From Candidatus Sumerlaeota bacterium (GTDB lineage: Bacteria; Sumerlaeota; Sumerlaeia; UBA8349), in contig DNPO01000289.1 in assembly GCA_003501375.1 (NCBI GenBank), positions 1 through 5,875 of the forward strand: a stretch of DNA of 5,875 nt, given 5' to 3'. The notes under the pieces are model-generated. The model searched no databases and was not told the origin of the DNA. It was given only the letters and a program-made list of their open reading frames with translations. Of this stretch, positions 1 to 5,865 are shown one piece after another. The stretch's first letter is position 1. Every line of letters begins with the position of its first letter. A program made the translations under genes and the position numbers.

Positions 1-1109
1 TGGCGGGAGAGTTGGAGCATGATTTTAACAACATGCTCAGTGTTATTCTGGGCTACTGCGACATTCTCCAATCGGATATTTCGCCAGAATCCCCCCTTTT
101 CTCCGCTGTGGAAGAAATAACCAATGCGGCAAACCGTTCAGCAGAACTGACCCGTCAGTTGCTTACCTTCTCGCGCAAGCAAGCGGTGGCCCCACGCGCG
201 ATAAACTTAACGGAGCACTTGCGCGGAATGGAACGCTTGCTCAAACGCACGATTGGGGAAGACGTTCAACTGGAATTTATTTTCCCACCTGACCTGTGGG
301 AAGTTTTCATGGACCCCTCCCAAATAGATCAAATCGCCGCGAATCTCGCTGTCAATTCGCGTGATGCCATGCCCAATGGGGGAAAACTGACCATTGAAAC
401 GCGGAACGTGACGCTGGGCACGGAGTTCGGCCAAGTTTATGATGACTTCCATCCTGGCGACTATGTGATCTTGAACGTCAACGACACCGGGTGTGGCATG
501 ACAAAAGAAACGCTGGAGCACATATTCGAACCGTTTTTTACAACCAAGGGAGAAGGCAAGGGAACAGGCCTTGGAATGGCCACTGTTTACGGGGTTGTTC
601 ATCAGAATAACGGTTTGGTAAAGATATACAGTGAGCCGGGGTACGGTACAGCCGTTTCTATTTATTTGCCACGGTATCAAGACTTGCGACAAGCGGAAAG
701 CGCTATTGCTCCCCCTCCGGAAGCCAAGGTGCATTTTGGCACGGAGACCATTCTGTTGGTAGAAGATGAAGCCCAACTTCGCCAATTGATTCTCCGTCAA
801 CTAAAAAGTCTGGGGTACGAAGTACTTGAAGCATCCCTACCCAACGAAGCGCTTGCCCTTTGCGATAAATATACCAATCGGATTGATCTTTTATTAACGG
901 ACATCATTATGCCGGGCGGGATGAACGGACAGGAACTATCGAAAAAAATCCAAGAAATGCGGTCAGATATTCACATTCTTTTTATGTCCGGCTACACAGC
1001 AGACACGATTGCACAACACGGAGTTTTAAACAGTGATGTTCACTTCCTGCAAAAGCCTTTTTCCAAGGAAGCGTTGGCGAATAAACTGCGCAAAGCACTC
1101 AACAATTGA
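1..1109 (+). CDS. Hybrid sensor histidine kinase, 5'-truncated by window edge (HisKA-HATPase-receiver)
   Basis: This is the C-terminal part of a two-component sensor kinase. It autophosphorylates on His and passes the phosphate to an Asp in its own receiver domain. The reading frame is open from base 3, so the real start and the sensory domains lie upstream; the TTG at 12 is not a plausible start because it falls inside the His box. The H box reads AGELEHDFNNML, with the acceptor His at 18-20. The ATPase domain follows: N box NLAVNSRDAM (about 342-371), G1 box NDTGCGM, F box FEPFFTTK, and G2 box GKGTGLGMA (about 555-581). A receiver domain fills about 738-1106, with the acidic pair ED after ILLV, phospho-acceptor Asp in LLTDIIMP (codon 900-902) and the conserved Lys in FLQKPF. 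No output domain follows the receiver, so signalling probably continues to a separate phosphotransfer or regulator protein. The two residues flanking Leu before the His are Glu rather than the usual Gly and Ala. The family call is secure; the signal and partner cannot be seen. Confidence 0.93.
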   Translation, partial: AGELEHDFNNMLSVILGYCDILQSDISPESPLFSAVEEITNAANRSAELTRQLLTFSRKQAVAPRAINLTEHLRGMERLLKRTIGEDVQLEFIFPPDLWEVFMDPSQIDQIAANLAVNSRDAMPNGGKLTIETRNVTLGTEFGQVYDDFHPGDYVILNVNDTGCGMTKETLEHIFEPFFTTKGEGKGTGLGMATVYGVVHQNNGLVKIYSEPGYGTAVSIYLPRYQDLRQAESAIAPPPEAKVHFGTETILLVEDEAQLRQLILRQLKSLGYEVLEASLPNEALALCDKYTNRIDLLLTDIIMPGGMNGQELSKKIQEMRSDIHILFMSGYTADTIAQHGVLNSDVHFLQKPFSKEALANKLRKALNN

Positions 1110-1138
1110 TAGGGGAGCAGCGGAGTTGTGAAAAACAC

Positions 1139-1184
1139 AATACCCTCGGGATATCCTGTCGATCGACAGTACCCCGAGGGTATT
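1139..1184. terminator. Two-tier hairpin, probable bidirectional terminator between convergent genes
   Basis: The outer stem is a perfect 12-bp inverted repeat, AATACCCTCGGG (1139-1150) with CCCGAGGGTATT (1173-1184). Inside it sits a second perfect palindrome, CTGTCGATCGACAG (1156-1169), separated by a small asymmetric internal loop (5 and 3 nt). The structure begins 29 nt after the kinase stop and 33 nt after the esterase stop, which suits termination from both sides. On the - strand the stem is followed by TTGTGTTTTTC, a short T-rich tract expected of an intrinsic terminator for the esterase. On the + strand the tail is TTTGTATAAG, which is weaker. Function is inferred from structure and position. 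Confidence 0.75.
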
Positions 1185-1217
1185 TGTATAAGATGCGGTT
1201 GGACACACAAAAACACG

Positions 1218-2219
1218 TTAACGCAAAGCAATTTTTGGATGCGCACGTTCAAACTCTAAAAGAGCCTTGGCATAACGCCGCCCCACATCCATTGTTCCAT
1301 TGGCGTCAAAGTGCGCTGGATTCATGACGGTTGCACCCGATGTGTCCACGTAAACAACCAGCGAGTCCCGTTGTGCCAACGCCTTTTGCGCGCTAACAAT
1401 CTGCCGCATGAGATCGCTTGCCGGTTGACCAACCGGCGAACCGTACACCGTGTTTACGCCAATGAATATGGGAAGTTCCGGAGTACCCATTTCCTTACGG
1501 AACGTTTTAAACATGGCATTGAGCGCATCCAAATAGCGTGGTGCATCTTCTGGATTTGCATCGGTTTCGCCCTGCACCCAGATCATGGCGCGGGGATGGA
1601 GTTCGTACCCTTGCAGTTTAGCGGCAGCAATTGCCGCCCTAACCTCGGACACCATTGTCTTATAGCACTCGCCGCCAGGACCGCTAACATTCCAGTCGCG
1701 GCGCATTCCCGTATCGCTCCAAGCGGTCTTGATGATGGCCAAACGCTTGGTTGTAGACTTGTCCAACAGCGTTCGGGCCAAAGTCACTTCTGGGCCAAAA
1801 CCGCCATTTTGACTACCAAAATTTCCATGCTGTCGTGTTCGCCAGTTGGCGGGTTGCATGGGATTTCCCAAATGCTGTGGTTGCAAATGCGTCCATTTTC
1901 CCCCACTGGTAGAGTCGTGCGCATCGGGGATCGGGTCACCACAGCGCCACCAGAAAAGGACTTCCTTATCCACCGGACTCGGTGGCAGTTCTTTGGGACG
2001 CGCATCAAAACCCACCGCGTTCGACTGCCCTGCAACAAAAATCAAATCTATGGGTTCTGCGTGGTGGACAAACTGAGGCAAAACCCCCGACTGGCATCCT
2101 GAAGCCAAAAGTAAAACACCAAAAGTTGCAAAATGTACGCTGCGTGTTAAGTATTTTCTATATTTTCCAGCATACTGGGACGCTACAACAAGAGGAATGC
2201 GCAACAGTCTTTCCCACAT
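1218..2219 (-). CDS. Lipoprotein SGNH/SASA-family carbohydrate acetylesterase (sialate O-acetylesterase or CE6-like)
   Basis: A 333-residue protein of the SASA (DUF303) branch of the SGNH hydrolases, which remove O-acetyl groups from sugars such as sialic acid or xylan. Signatures in order are FVAGQSNAVG with nucleophile Ser66, GPEVTLAR (142-149), WVQGETDA (214-221) and AHFDANG with catalytic His303. The N-terminus carries a hydrophobic stretch FGVLLLASGC, a lipobox with Cys42, so the mature protein would be about 292 residues and lipid-anchored in the envelope. The ATG at 2219 is chosen because AAGGAAGGGG lies 10 nt upstream and the only near-cognate start between it and the signal segment is a TTG five codons in. 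The leader before the hydrophobic core is unusually long, about 30 residues with several Arg and Lys. The residue three before His303, where SGNH enzymes normally have the catalytic Asp, is Asn300. The gene has its own promoter and terminator, so it is probably monocistronic. The exact substrate cannot be read from the sequence. Confidence 0.88.
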   Translation of the reverse strand: MWERLLRIPLVVASQYAGKYRKYLTRSVHFATFGVLLLASGCQSGVLPQFVHHAEPIDLIFVAGQSNAVGFDARPKELPPSPVDKEVLFWWRCGDPIPDAHDSTSGGKWTHLQPQHLGNPMQPANWRTRQHGNFGSQNGGFGPEVTLARTLLDKSTTKRLAIIKTAWSDTGMRRDWNVSGPGGECYKTMVSEVRAAIAAAKLQGYELHPRAMIWVQGETDANPEDAPRYLDALNAMFKTFRKEMGTPELPIFIGVNTVYGSPVGQPASDLMRQIVSAQKALAQRDSLVVYVDTSGATVMNPAHFDANGTMDVGRRYAKALLEFERAHPKIALR

Positions 2220-2229
2220 AAATCAACAG

Positions 2230-2239
2230 CCCCTTCCTT
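2230..2239 (-). promoter_or_regulatory. Ribosome binding site of the esterase gene
   Basis: On the - strand this reads AAGGAAGGGG, 10 nt before the ATG at 2219. It supports that ATG as the start despite the unusually long stretch ahead of the lipoprotein signal core. Its first two bases overlap the right-hand arm of the TTGTGGA/TCCACAA inverted repeat at 2238-2255. Confidence 0.6.
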
Positions 2240-2255
2240 GTGGAAATCTCCACAA
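2238..2255. repeat. 7-bp inverted repeat next to the esterase ribosome binding site
   Basis: TTGTGGA (2238-2244) and TCCACAA (2249-2255) form a perfect 7-bp stem with a 4-nt loop. In the esterase transcript it lies in the leader and abuts the Shine-Dalgarno sequence, so it could modulate ribosome access, or be an operator in DNA. Either role is inference. Confidence 0.45.
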
Positions 2256-2283
2256 TGCACAGCAAAATAAGCGAGCAAAAAGG

Positions 2284-2312
2284 TGACCCAAGACAATACT
2301 CCCCGTGGGTCA
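2284..2312. repeat. 7-bp inverted repeat in the esterase leader
   Basis: TGACCCA (2284-2290) and TGGGTCA (2306-2312) pair perfectly across a 15-nt spacer. The repeat lies just downstream of the predicted transcription start at about 2323, a place where repressors often bind. It may also be a weak RNA hairpin. No protein is known to me that would recognise it. Confidence 0.4.
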
Positions 2313-2329
2313 GGCAAAACCACGTATGT

Positions 2330-2358
2330 AGGATACTGAGTTACAACAGAAATGTCAA
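2330..2358 (-). promoter_or_regulatory. Near-consensus sigma70-type promoter for the esterase
   Basis: Read on the - strand, the -35 hexamer is TTGACA (2358-2353), followed by an exactly 17-nt spacer and the -10 hexamer TATCCT (2335-2330). Transcription would start near 2323 and give a leader of about 104 nt before the ATG at 2219. The -35 box is a perfect match to the sigma70 consensus. An inverted repeat, GTCAAG (2354-2359) with CTTGAC (2367-2372), covers the -35 box. Confidence 0.68.
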
Positions 2359-2377
2359 GAGGGGCGCTTGACTCTTG
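2354..2377. promoter_or_regulatory. Overlapping inverted repeats on the esterase -35 box, possible operator
   Basis: Two interleaved dyads occur here: GTCAAG (2354-2359) with CTTGAC (2367-2372), spacer 7; and CAAGAG (2356-2361) with CTCTTG (2372-2377), spacer 10. Both overlap or touch the -35 hexamer. A dimeric regulator bound here would block RNA polymerase. Half-sites of six bases are short enough that chance remains possible. Confidence 0.35.
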
Positions 2378-2388
2378 GTTCCATATTC

Positions 2389-2480
2389 AGGAACTCCTAA
2401 AAGTCATAGTTTTTGCAGTCAGGGCCTGCGCCCCTGACTACAAAAACTATGACTTTCCCTTGGACTTTTGAGGAGTTCCT
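2389..2480. repeat. 92-nt compound palindrome, candidate REP/MITE-like extragenic element
   Basis: The element is bounded by AGGAACTCCT (2389-2398) and its exact complement AGGAGTTCCT (2471-2480). Inside, a 16-bp perfect stem (2400-2415 with 2441-2456), one C/A mismatch and an 8-bp stem AGTCAGGG/CCCTGACT (2417-2424 with 2432-2439) close a 7-nt loop. The right side holds GACTTT twice (2451-2456 and 2463-2468), so the left AAAGTC can pair with either copy: with the first it continues the inner stem, with the second it nearly continues the outer one. The extra right-arm segment looks like a 12-nt insertion or slippage product. It lies 26 nt past the nrdJ stop, so it may also end nrdJ transcription, although no clean T-tract follows. 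No open reading frame and no obvious target duplication are seen. A small non-autonomous mobile repeat is the best guess. Confidence 0.7.
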
Positions 2481-2506
2481 AGCTCCGTACAAGACCGAAG
2501 TTACCA

Positions 2507-5500
2507 TTACGAGCACCCCATCGAATTCCCGCAATTCAGGCACCGATAGCAGGCGCCGTTACGCACCGTAACATGTCCGCACACATCGCAGAAGGGCGCA
2601 TCGCCCAACTCCTGCATCTGGCGGTCGAGCGCGTCACCCGACTTCACCGGAGTTGCCGCCGCAGGCTTTGCCGTCGGGGGCAATTGACGCTGCGGAGCGA
2701 CCGGGTGCGTGTGATCCGGTACAACCTCCGGCTTCACTTGGCAAAGGTCGGTGCGTCCCAAATATTCCATCCCCAACACGCGGAACACAAAGTCCACCAC
2801 GGACGACGCCATTTTCACGTTGGCATGGTCGCAAATACCGCGCGGTTCAAAGTTGGTAAATGTGAAGGTGTCCACAAACTCCCGCAGTGGCACGCCATAC
2901 TGCAAGCCCTTCGACACGGCAATCGCGAAACACATCATCAGCGAGCGGAAGGTGGAACCCTCCTTGTGCATATCGATAAAGACCTCGCCCAAATTGCCAT
3001 CCTCGTACTCGCCCGTGCGCAAGAATACCTTGTGTCCACCCACGCGCGCTTCCACGGTCATGCCGCGGCGACGCTTCGGCAACGGACGCTGTTTCGGGCC
3101 ATACTCGGCGATTTCAGGGAAGAGTTCCAATTGTCCGTCCACCGGAGCAATAGCGGGTATTTTCGTTTCCTCTGCGACCTCCTCGGTCTTTTTCGCGTCC
3201 TTCCCTGTGGTGTTGAGGGGCTGGCTGACTTTGCAACCGTCGCGATAAATCGCCACGGCCTTCAGCCCCATCTCCCACGACGTGCGGTAAGTGCGCTCAA
3301 TTTCCTCCACCGAGGTGTTGTTGGGCAGGTTGACCGTCTTGCTGATCGCACCGCTGATGAAGGGCTGAACCGCCGCCATCATGCGGATGTGGCCCATGGG
3401 CTCAATGTAGCGGGTGCCCAACGCGCCGCACTTGCCCGCGCAGTCGAACACCGGATAATGCCCATGCTCCAGATGCGGAGCGCCCTCGATAGTCCGCGCA
3501 CCGCAGATGGTCAGCGCGTCCTCGGTAATCTGCTCCTCGGTAAAACCGATGTGCCGCAACAGGTTGAAATCGGGCTTTTCGTAGTCCTTCTTTTCCAGCC
3601 CCAGGCGCTGCAATGTCTCTTCGCCCAGTTGGAAGGACGAGAACGCCTGCTCCAGCTCAAAAGCGCCGGGAAGCACCGACTCCACCTTCGCTAAATCACT
3701 GTCGTTAAATCCTTTACGCTTCAAGGCTTCAACCGTTACATAACGCGCACCATCCAACTTCTGCGTACCGATCAGGTAGGTGATAATGTCTTTGGCCTGG
3801 AACTCGTCGTAGTCCAAACTTTCCAACGCGCGACGCACCGACTGGTTGACGATCTTGAAATAACCACCGCCCGAAAGTTTCTTGAATTTGACTAGTGCGA
3901 AGTCCGGTTCCACCCCCGTGGTGTCGCAATCCATCAGCAGCCCGATGGTTCCGGTGGGAGCCAAAACGGACACCTGCGCATTGCGGAAACCGTGCTGGCG
4001 ACCAGCGGTCAAAGCGCCTTCCCAGGCATGGATGGCCGCGACGCGCATTTCTGCTGGGCACTGATCCGCCGGAATTTTCCGCGCAGCATCCAAATGCTTG
4101 CCGATGACGCGCAGCATGCACTCGCTGTTTTTCTCGTACTCCGCGAACGGCTTCTTCGCCGCGGCAATTTCCGCAGACACCTGATAGGAATACCCGGTCA
4201 AAATTGCCGTCAACGCAGCCGCCAACGCTCGCCCGGAATCGCCATCGTAGGGCAAGCCCTTCACCATCAGCAGCGAACCCAGGTTGGCATAGCCCAAGCC
4301 CAACGGACGATACAGGTGGCTGTTGTACGCAATGCGATCGGTCGGGTAGGACGAAAAATCCACCAGAATTTCCTGCGCGGTAATGAACAACTTGATGGTG
4401 TGCAGGTAGGCATCCGTATCAAAGGAACCATCCTCCCGCACGTACTTCAGAAGGTTGATAGAAGCGAGGTTACACGCGGTATCATCAATGAACATGAACT
4501 CCGAGCACGGGTTGCTCGCCTTGATCGGGCCGCTCGCGGCGCAGGTATGCCAATCATTGATCGTCGTGTCAAACTGCACGCCCGGATCGGCGCATTCCCA
4601 CGCCGACTCGCCAATTTCGCGCATCAAATCACGCGCCGGAAAGGATTCACACACCTCACCCGTGGTGCGCATGCGCGTTTGCCACTCGGTATTTTCATCG
4701 CAGGCCTTCATGAAAGCATCGGGCAGACGCACCGAGTTGTTGCTGTTTTGGCCAGAAACCGTGTGATACGCCTCGCCGTTAAAGTCGCTGCTGTACCCCT
4801 GCGCGATCAGCGCCCGCACCTTCTTTTCTTCGATGCGCTTCCAACCCACAAAGTCGCGAATTTCGGGGTGATCGGCATCCAAACACACCATTTTTGCCGC
4901 ACGGCGCGTGGTGCCACCACTCTTGGTTGCGCCCGCTGCGCGGTCGAACACTTCCAGGAAACTCATCAATCCAGACGACGTGCCACCACCGGACAGTTTT
5001 TCCTGCCGTCCGCGCAGGTTGGAGAAGTTGGTGCCCGTACCGGAACCATATTTGAAAATGCGCGCTTCGTTTTGCACCAGGCCGAAAATGGACATGAGAT
5101 CGTCCTCAATCGACTGGATAAAACACGCGGAGCACTGCGGGTGCTCGTAATTATTCGTCCCCTGCGTCACCGCGCCCTTTTGCTCGTCCCAGTGCCAATT
5201 TCCTCCGCCACCGTGGATGCCGTACTTCGCATGCAAGCCCAGATTGAACCAAACTGGCGAGTTGAAAGCGCCCTGCTGGTACAAAAGCACGTGGGTCAGT
5301 TCCTGCTCAAAAATGTCGGCGTCTTCCTTCGAGTCAAAATAACCGCCCTGCACCTCACCCGCCAGCCGCACGGTGCCCGTGATGCGCCCGATGGTCTGTT
5401 TCACGCTAACTTCATGGTGTGGCGCTTCGGGCAACCCGGCGCGACGCAGGTATTTGGAGATCAGAATATCAGTCGCCAACTGCGACCAATCCTTTGGCAC

Positions 5501-5626
5501 TTCGATGCCGCGCATCTCAAATACGATGGATCCATCAGGATTGCGAATGAAGCAGTCGCGCTTCTCATAGGCGACGGTATCGAAGGGATGTTGGTCAGGC
5601 GTGGTAAAGACACGGGTAAATTTCAT
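2507..5626 (-). CDS. nrdJ: Class II (adenosylcobalamin-dependent) ribonucleotide reductase
   Basis: The enzyme reduces ribonucleotides (diphosphates in this long subfamily) to deoxyribonucleotides in the cytoplasm. It uses coenzyme B12 rather than oxygen or a separate radical subunit to generate a thiyl radical. The ATG at 5626 gives 1039 residues; the frame stays open to a TTG at 5725, but that extension lacks a placed ribosome site and has no family-like sequence. Key motifs are QCSACF (Cys165/168), KYGSGTGTNFSNLRG, NPCSE with radical Cys374 and Glu376, Cys385 eleven residues later as in the Lactobacillus enzyme, and APTGTIGLLMDCDTTG (about 556-571). A charged linker leads to a TSCPD domain (about 855-952), then a Pro/Ala-rich linker and a tail with six Cys (1013, 1016, 1026, 1029, 1032, 1038). 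That tail is a zinc-ribbon-like, redox-active C-terminus that can re-reduce the active site. The gene has its own strong promoter and is probably monocistronic. No intein, frameshift or missing catalytic residue is apparent. Confidence 0.96.
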   Translation of the reverse strand: MKFTRVFTTPDQHPFDTVAYEKRDCFIRNPDGSIVFEMRGIEVPKDWSQLATDILISKYLRRAGLPEAPHHEVSVKQTIGRITGTVRLAGEVQGGYFDSKEDADIFEQELTHVLLYQQGAFNSPVWFNLGLHAKYGIHGGGGNWHWDEQKGAVTQGTNNYEHPQCSACFIQSIEDDLMSIFGLVQNEARIFKYGSGTGTNFSNLRGRQEKLSGGGTSSGLMSFLEVFDRAAGATKSGGTTRRAAKMVCLDADHPEIRDFVGWKRIEEKKVRALIAQGYSSDFNGEAYHTVSGQNSNNSVRLPDAFMKACDENTEWQTRMRTTGEVCESFPARDLMREIGESAWECADPGVQFDTTINDWHTCAASGPIKASNPCSEFMFIDDTACNLASINLLKYVREDGSFDTDAYLHTIKLFITAQEILVDFSSYPTDRIAYNSHLYRPLGLGYANLGSLLMVKGLPYDGDSGRALAAALTAILTGYSYQVSAEIAAAKKPFAEYEKNSECMLRVIGKHLDAARKIPADQCPAEMRVAAIHAWEGALTAGRQHGFRNAQVSVLAPTGTIGLLMDCDTTGVEPDFALVKFKKLSGGGYFKIVNQSVRRALESLDYDEFQAKDIITYLIGTQKLDGARYVTVEALKRKGFNDSDLAKVESVLPGAFELEQAFSSFQLGEETLQRLGLEKKDYEKPDFNLLRHIGFTEEQITEDALTICGARTIEGAPHLEHGHYPVFDCAGKCGALGTRYIEPMGHIRMMAAVQPFISGAISKTVNLPNNTSVEEIERTYRTSWEMGLKAVAIYRDGCKVSQPLNTTGKDAKKTEEVAEETKIPAIAPVDGQLELFPEIAEYGPKQRPLPKRRRGMTVEARVGGHKVFLRTGEYEDGNLGEVFIDMHKEGSTFRSLMMCFAIAVSKGLQYGVPLREFVDTFTFTNFEPRGICDHANVKMASSVVDFVFRVLGMEYLGRTDLCQVKPEVVPDHTHPVAPQRQLPPTAKPAAATPVKSGDALDRQMQELGDAPFCDVCGHVTVRNGACYRCLNCGNSMGCS

Positions 5627-5634
5627 GGGACAAG

Positions 5635-5642
5635 TTCTCTCT
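5635..5642 (-). promoter_or_regulatory. Probable ribosome binding site of nrdJ
   Basis: On the - strand AGAGAGAA lies 8 nt before the ATG at 5626. It is purine-rich but only a moderate Shine-Dalgarno match. Together with the family-like N-terminus MKFTRVF it decides the start codon in favour of 5626 over the upstream TTG. Confidence 0.5.
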
Positions 5643-5711
5643 GGGCTTTTGGGGCGCAAAAGCGGGAAATGAAGTAACTTCGAGTATGGTTTAAGGGAAA
5701 ACGCCGCAGCG

Positions 5712-5738
5712 CTTCCGGAGGACAACCTTCTGGAGGAC
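5712..5738. repeat. 12-nt direct repeat in the nrdJ leader
   Basis: CTTCCGGAGGAC (5712-5723) and CTTCTGGAGGAC (5727-5738) differ at one base and are spaced with a 15-nt period. On the transcript both carry CCTCC, complementary to the GGAGG earlier in the leader and resembling an anti-Shine-Dalgarno sequence. Confidence 0.55.
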
Positions 5739-5768
5739 GGAACACACCTCCAGCCCTCGCGGAAAGCC

Positions 5769-5778
5769 TTGTATACAA
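5769..5778. promoter_or_regulatory. TTGTATACAA palindrome over the nrdJ -10 box, possible operator
   Basis: A perfect 10-bp palindrome covers the whole -10 hexamer of the nrdJ promoter. A repressor bound here would occlude RNA polymerase. I compared it with the consensus NrdR box (about ACACTATATATAGTGT): the outer bases fit poorly and no clear second box lies about 31 bp away, so an NrdR site is not supported. Confidence 0.35.
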
Positions 5779-5798
5779 TATGTAGTAGGAGTTGTCAA
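5770..5798 (-). promoter_or_regulatory. Near-consensus sigma70-type promoter for nrdJ
   Basis: Read on the - strand, a perfect -35 TTGACA (5798-5793), a 17-nt spacer and -10 TATACA (5775-5770) predict a start near 5762. Only one of twelve hexamer positions departs from consensus. This implies strong housekeeping expression, as expected for the enzyme that supplies DNA precursors, unless the overlapping palindrome or the leader damps it. Confidence 0.78.
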
Positions 5799-5822
5799 GT
5801 GTGTTTCGTGTATCTTGTAGGC

Positions 5823-5865
5823 AGCAGGTGCAACCCAGGGATTTGCAAATTGGGTTTAGCCTGCT
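5823..5865. repeat. Nested inverted repeats upstream of the nrdJ promoter
   Basis: AGCAGG (5823-5828) pairs with CCTGCT (5860-5865). Inside it AACCCA (5832-5837) pairs with TGGGTT (5851-5856), after a symmetric 3/3 internal loop. The central part holds the 10-bp palindrome ATTTGCAAAT (5841-5850). This could be a regulator-binding region, the terminator of a neighbouring gene, or a worn repeat element. Confidence 0.5.

Larger units (their letters stand above)
5627..5762 (-). promoter_or_regulatory. Structured 5' leader of nrdJ (about 136 nt), possible cis-regulatory RNA
   Basis: From the predicted transcription start near 5762 to the ATG the leader is about 136 nt. It contains a hairpin with a perfect 7-bp stem (CTGGAGG/CCTCCAG, arms 5730-5736 and 5747-5753, 10-nt loop) and a second with a 7-bp stem (GCTTTTG/CAAAAGC, 5645-5651 and 5657-5663, 5-nt loop) ending 2 nt before the ribosome site. 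A 12-nt near-identical direct repeat, CTTCCGGAGGAC (5712-5723) and CTTCTGGAGGAC (5727-5738), offers a second partner for the first hairpin's 5' arm, so two foldings compete. I do not recognise the cobalamin riboswitch box, and the leader is short for that class. A regulatory role is inference. Confidence 0.45.

Noticed and set aside
1..20. Frameshift in the kinase at the window start
   Set aside because: The frame aligns residue for residue with the canonical His box without gaps, so the unusual residues are substitutions.
1106..1327. A 73-codon + strand frame starting at the end of the kinase gene
   Set aside because: It would run through the terminator hairpin and into the 3' end of the esterase on the other strand, with no homology-like features.
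1311..2102. A 263-codon open frame on the + strand opposite the esterase
   Set aside because: The opposite strand encodes a clear SGNH/SASA protein with lipobox, promoter and ribosome site; the antisense product shows no domain.
2573..3694. A 373-codon open frame on the + strand opposite the 3' half of nrdJ
   Set aside because: Same reasoning: antisense shadow with low-complexity Arg/His/Leu composition and no motif or convincing ribosome site.
3992..5677. A 561-codon open frame on the + strand opposite nrdJ
   Set aside because: It lies wholly antisense to a gene with every family motif intact, has no recognisable domain, and its Arg/His/Ala-rich composition is what a GC-rich gene gives on its complement.
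5627..5725. N-terminal extension of NrdJ from a TTG at 5725
   Set aside because: The extra 33 residues look unlike the family, the TTG has no spaced ribosome site, and the ATG at 5626 opens directly into the conserved N-terminus.
5627..5762. Cobalamin riboswitch upstream of nrdJ
   Set aside because: Biologically expected, but no recognisable B12 box was found and the leader of about 136 nt is short for the class. A covariance search would be decisive.
5766..5781. NrdR box at the nrdJ promoter
   Set aside because: Only about half of the 16 positions fit the usual consensus, and no second box is seen at the normal spacing of about 31 bp.
5792..5816. A + strand promoter TTGTCA...TATCTT for a divergent gene
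   Set aside because: The spacer is only 13 nt, too short for a sigma70 promoter, and no downstream gene start is visible before the window ends.
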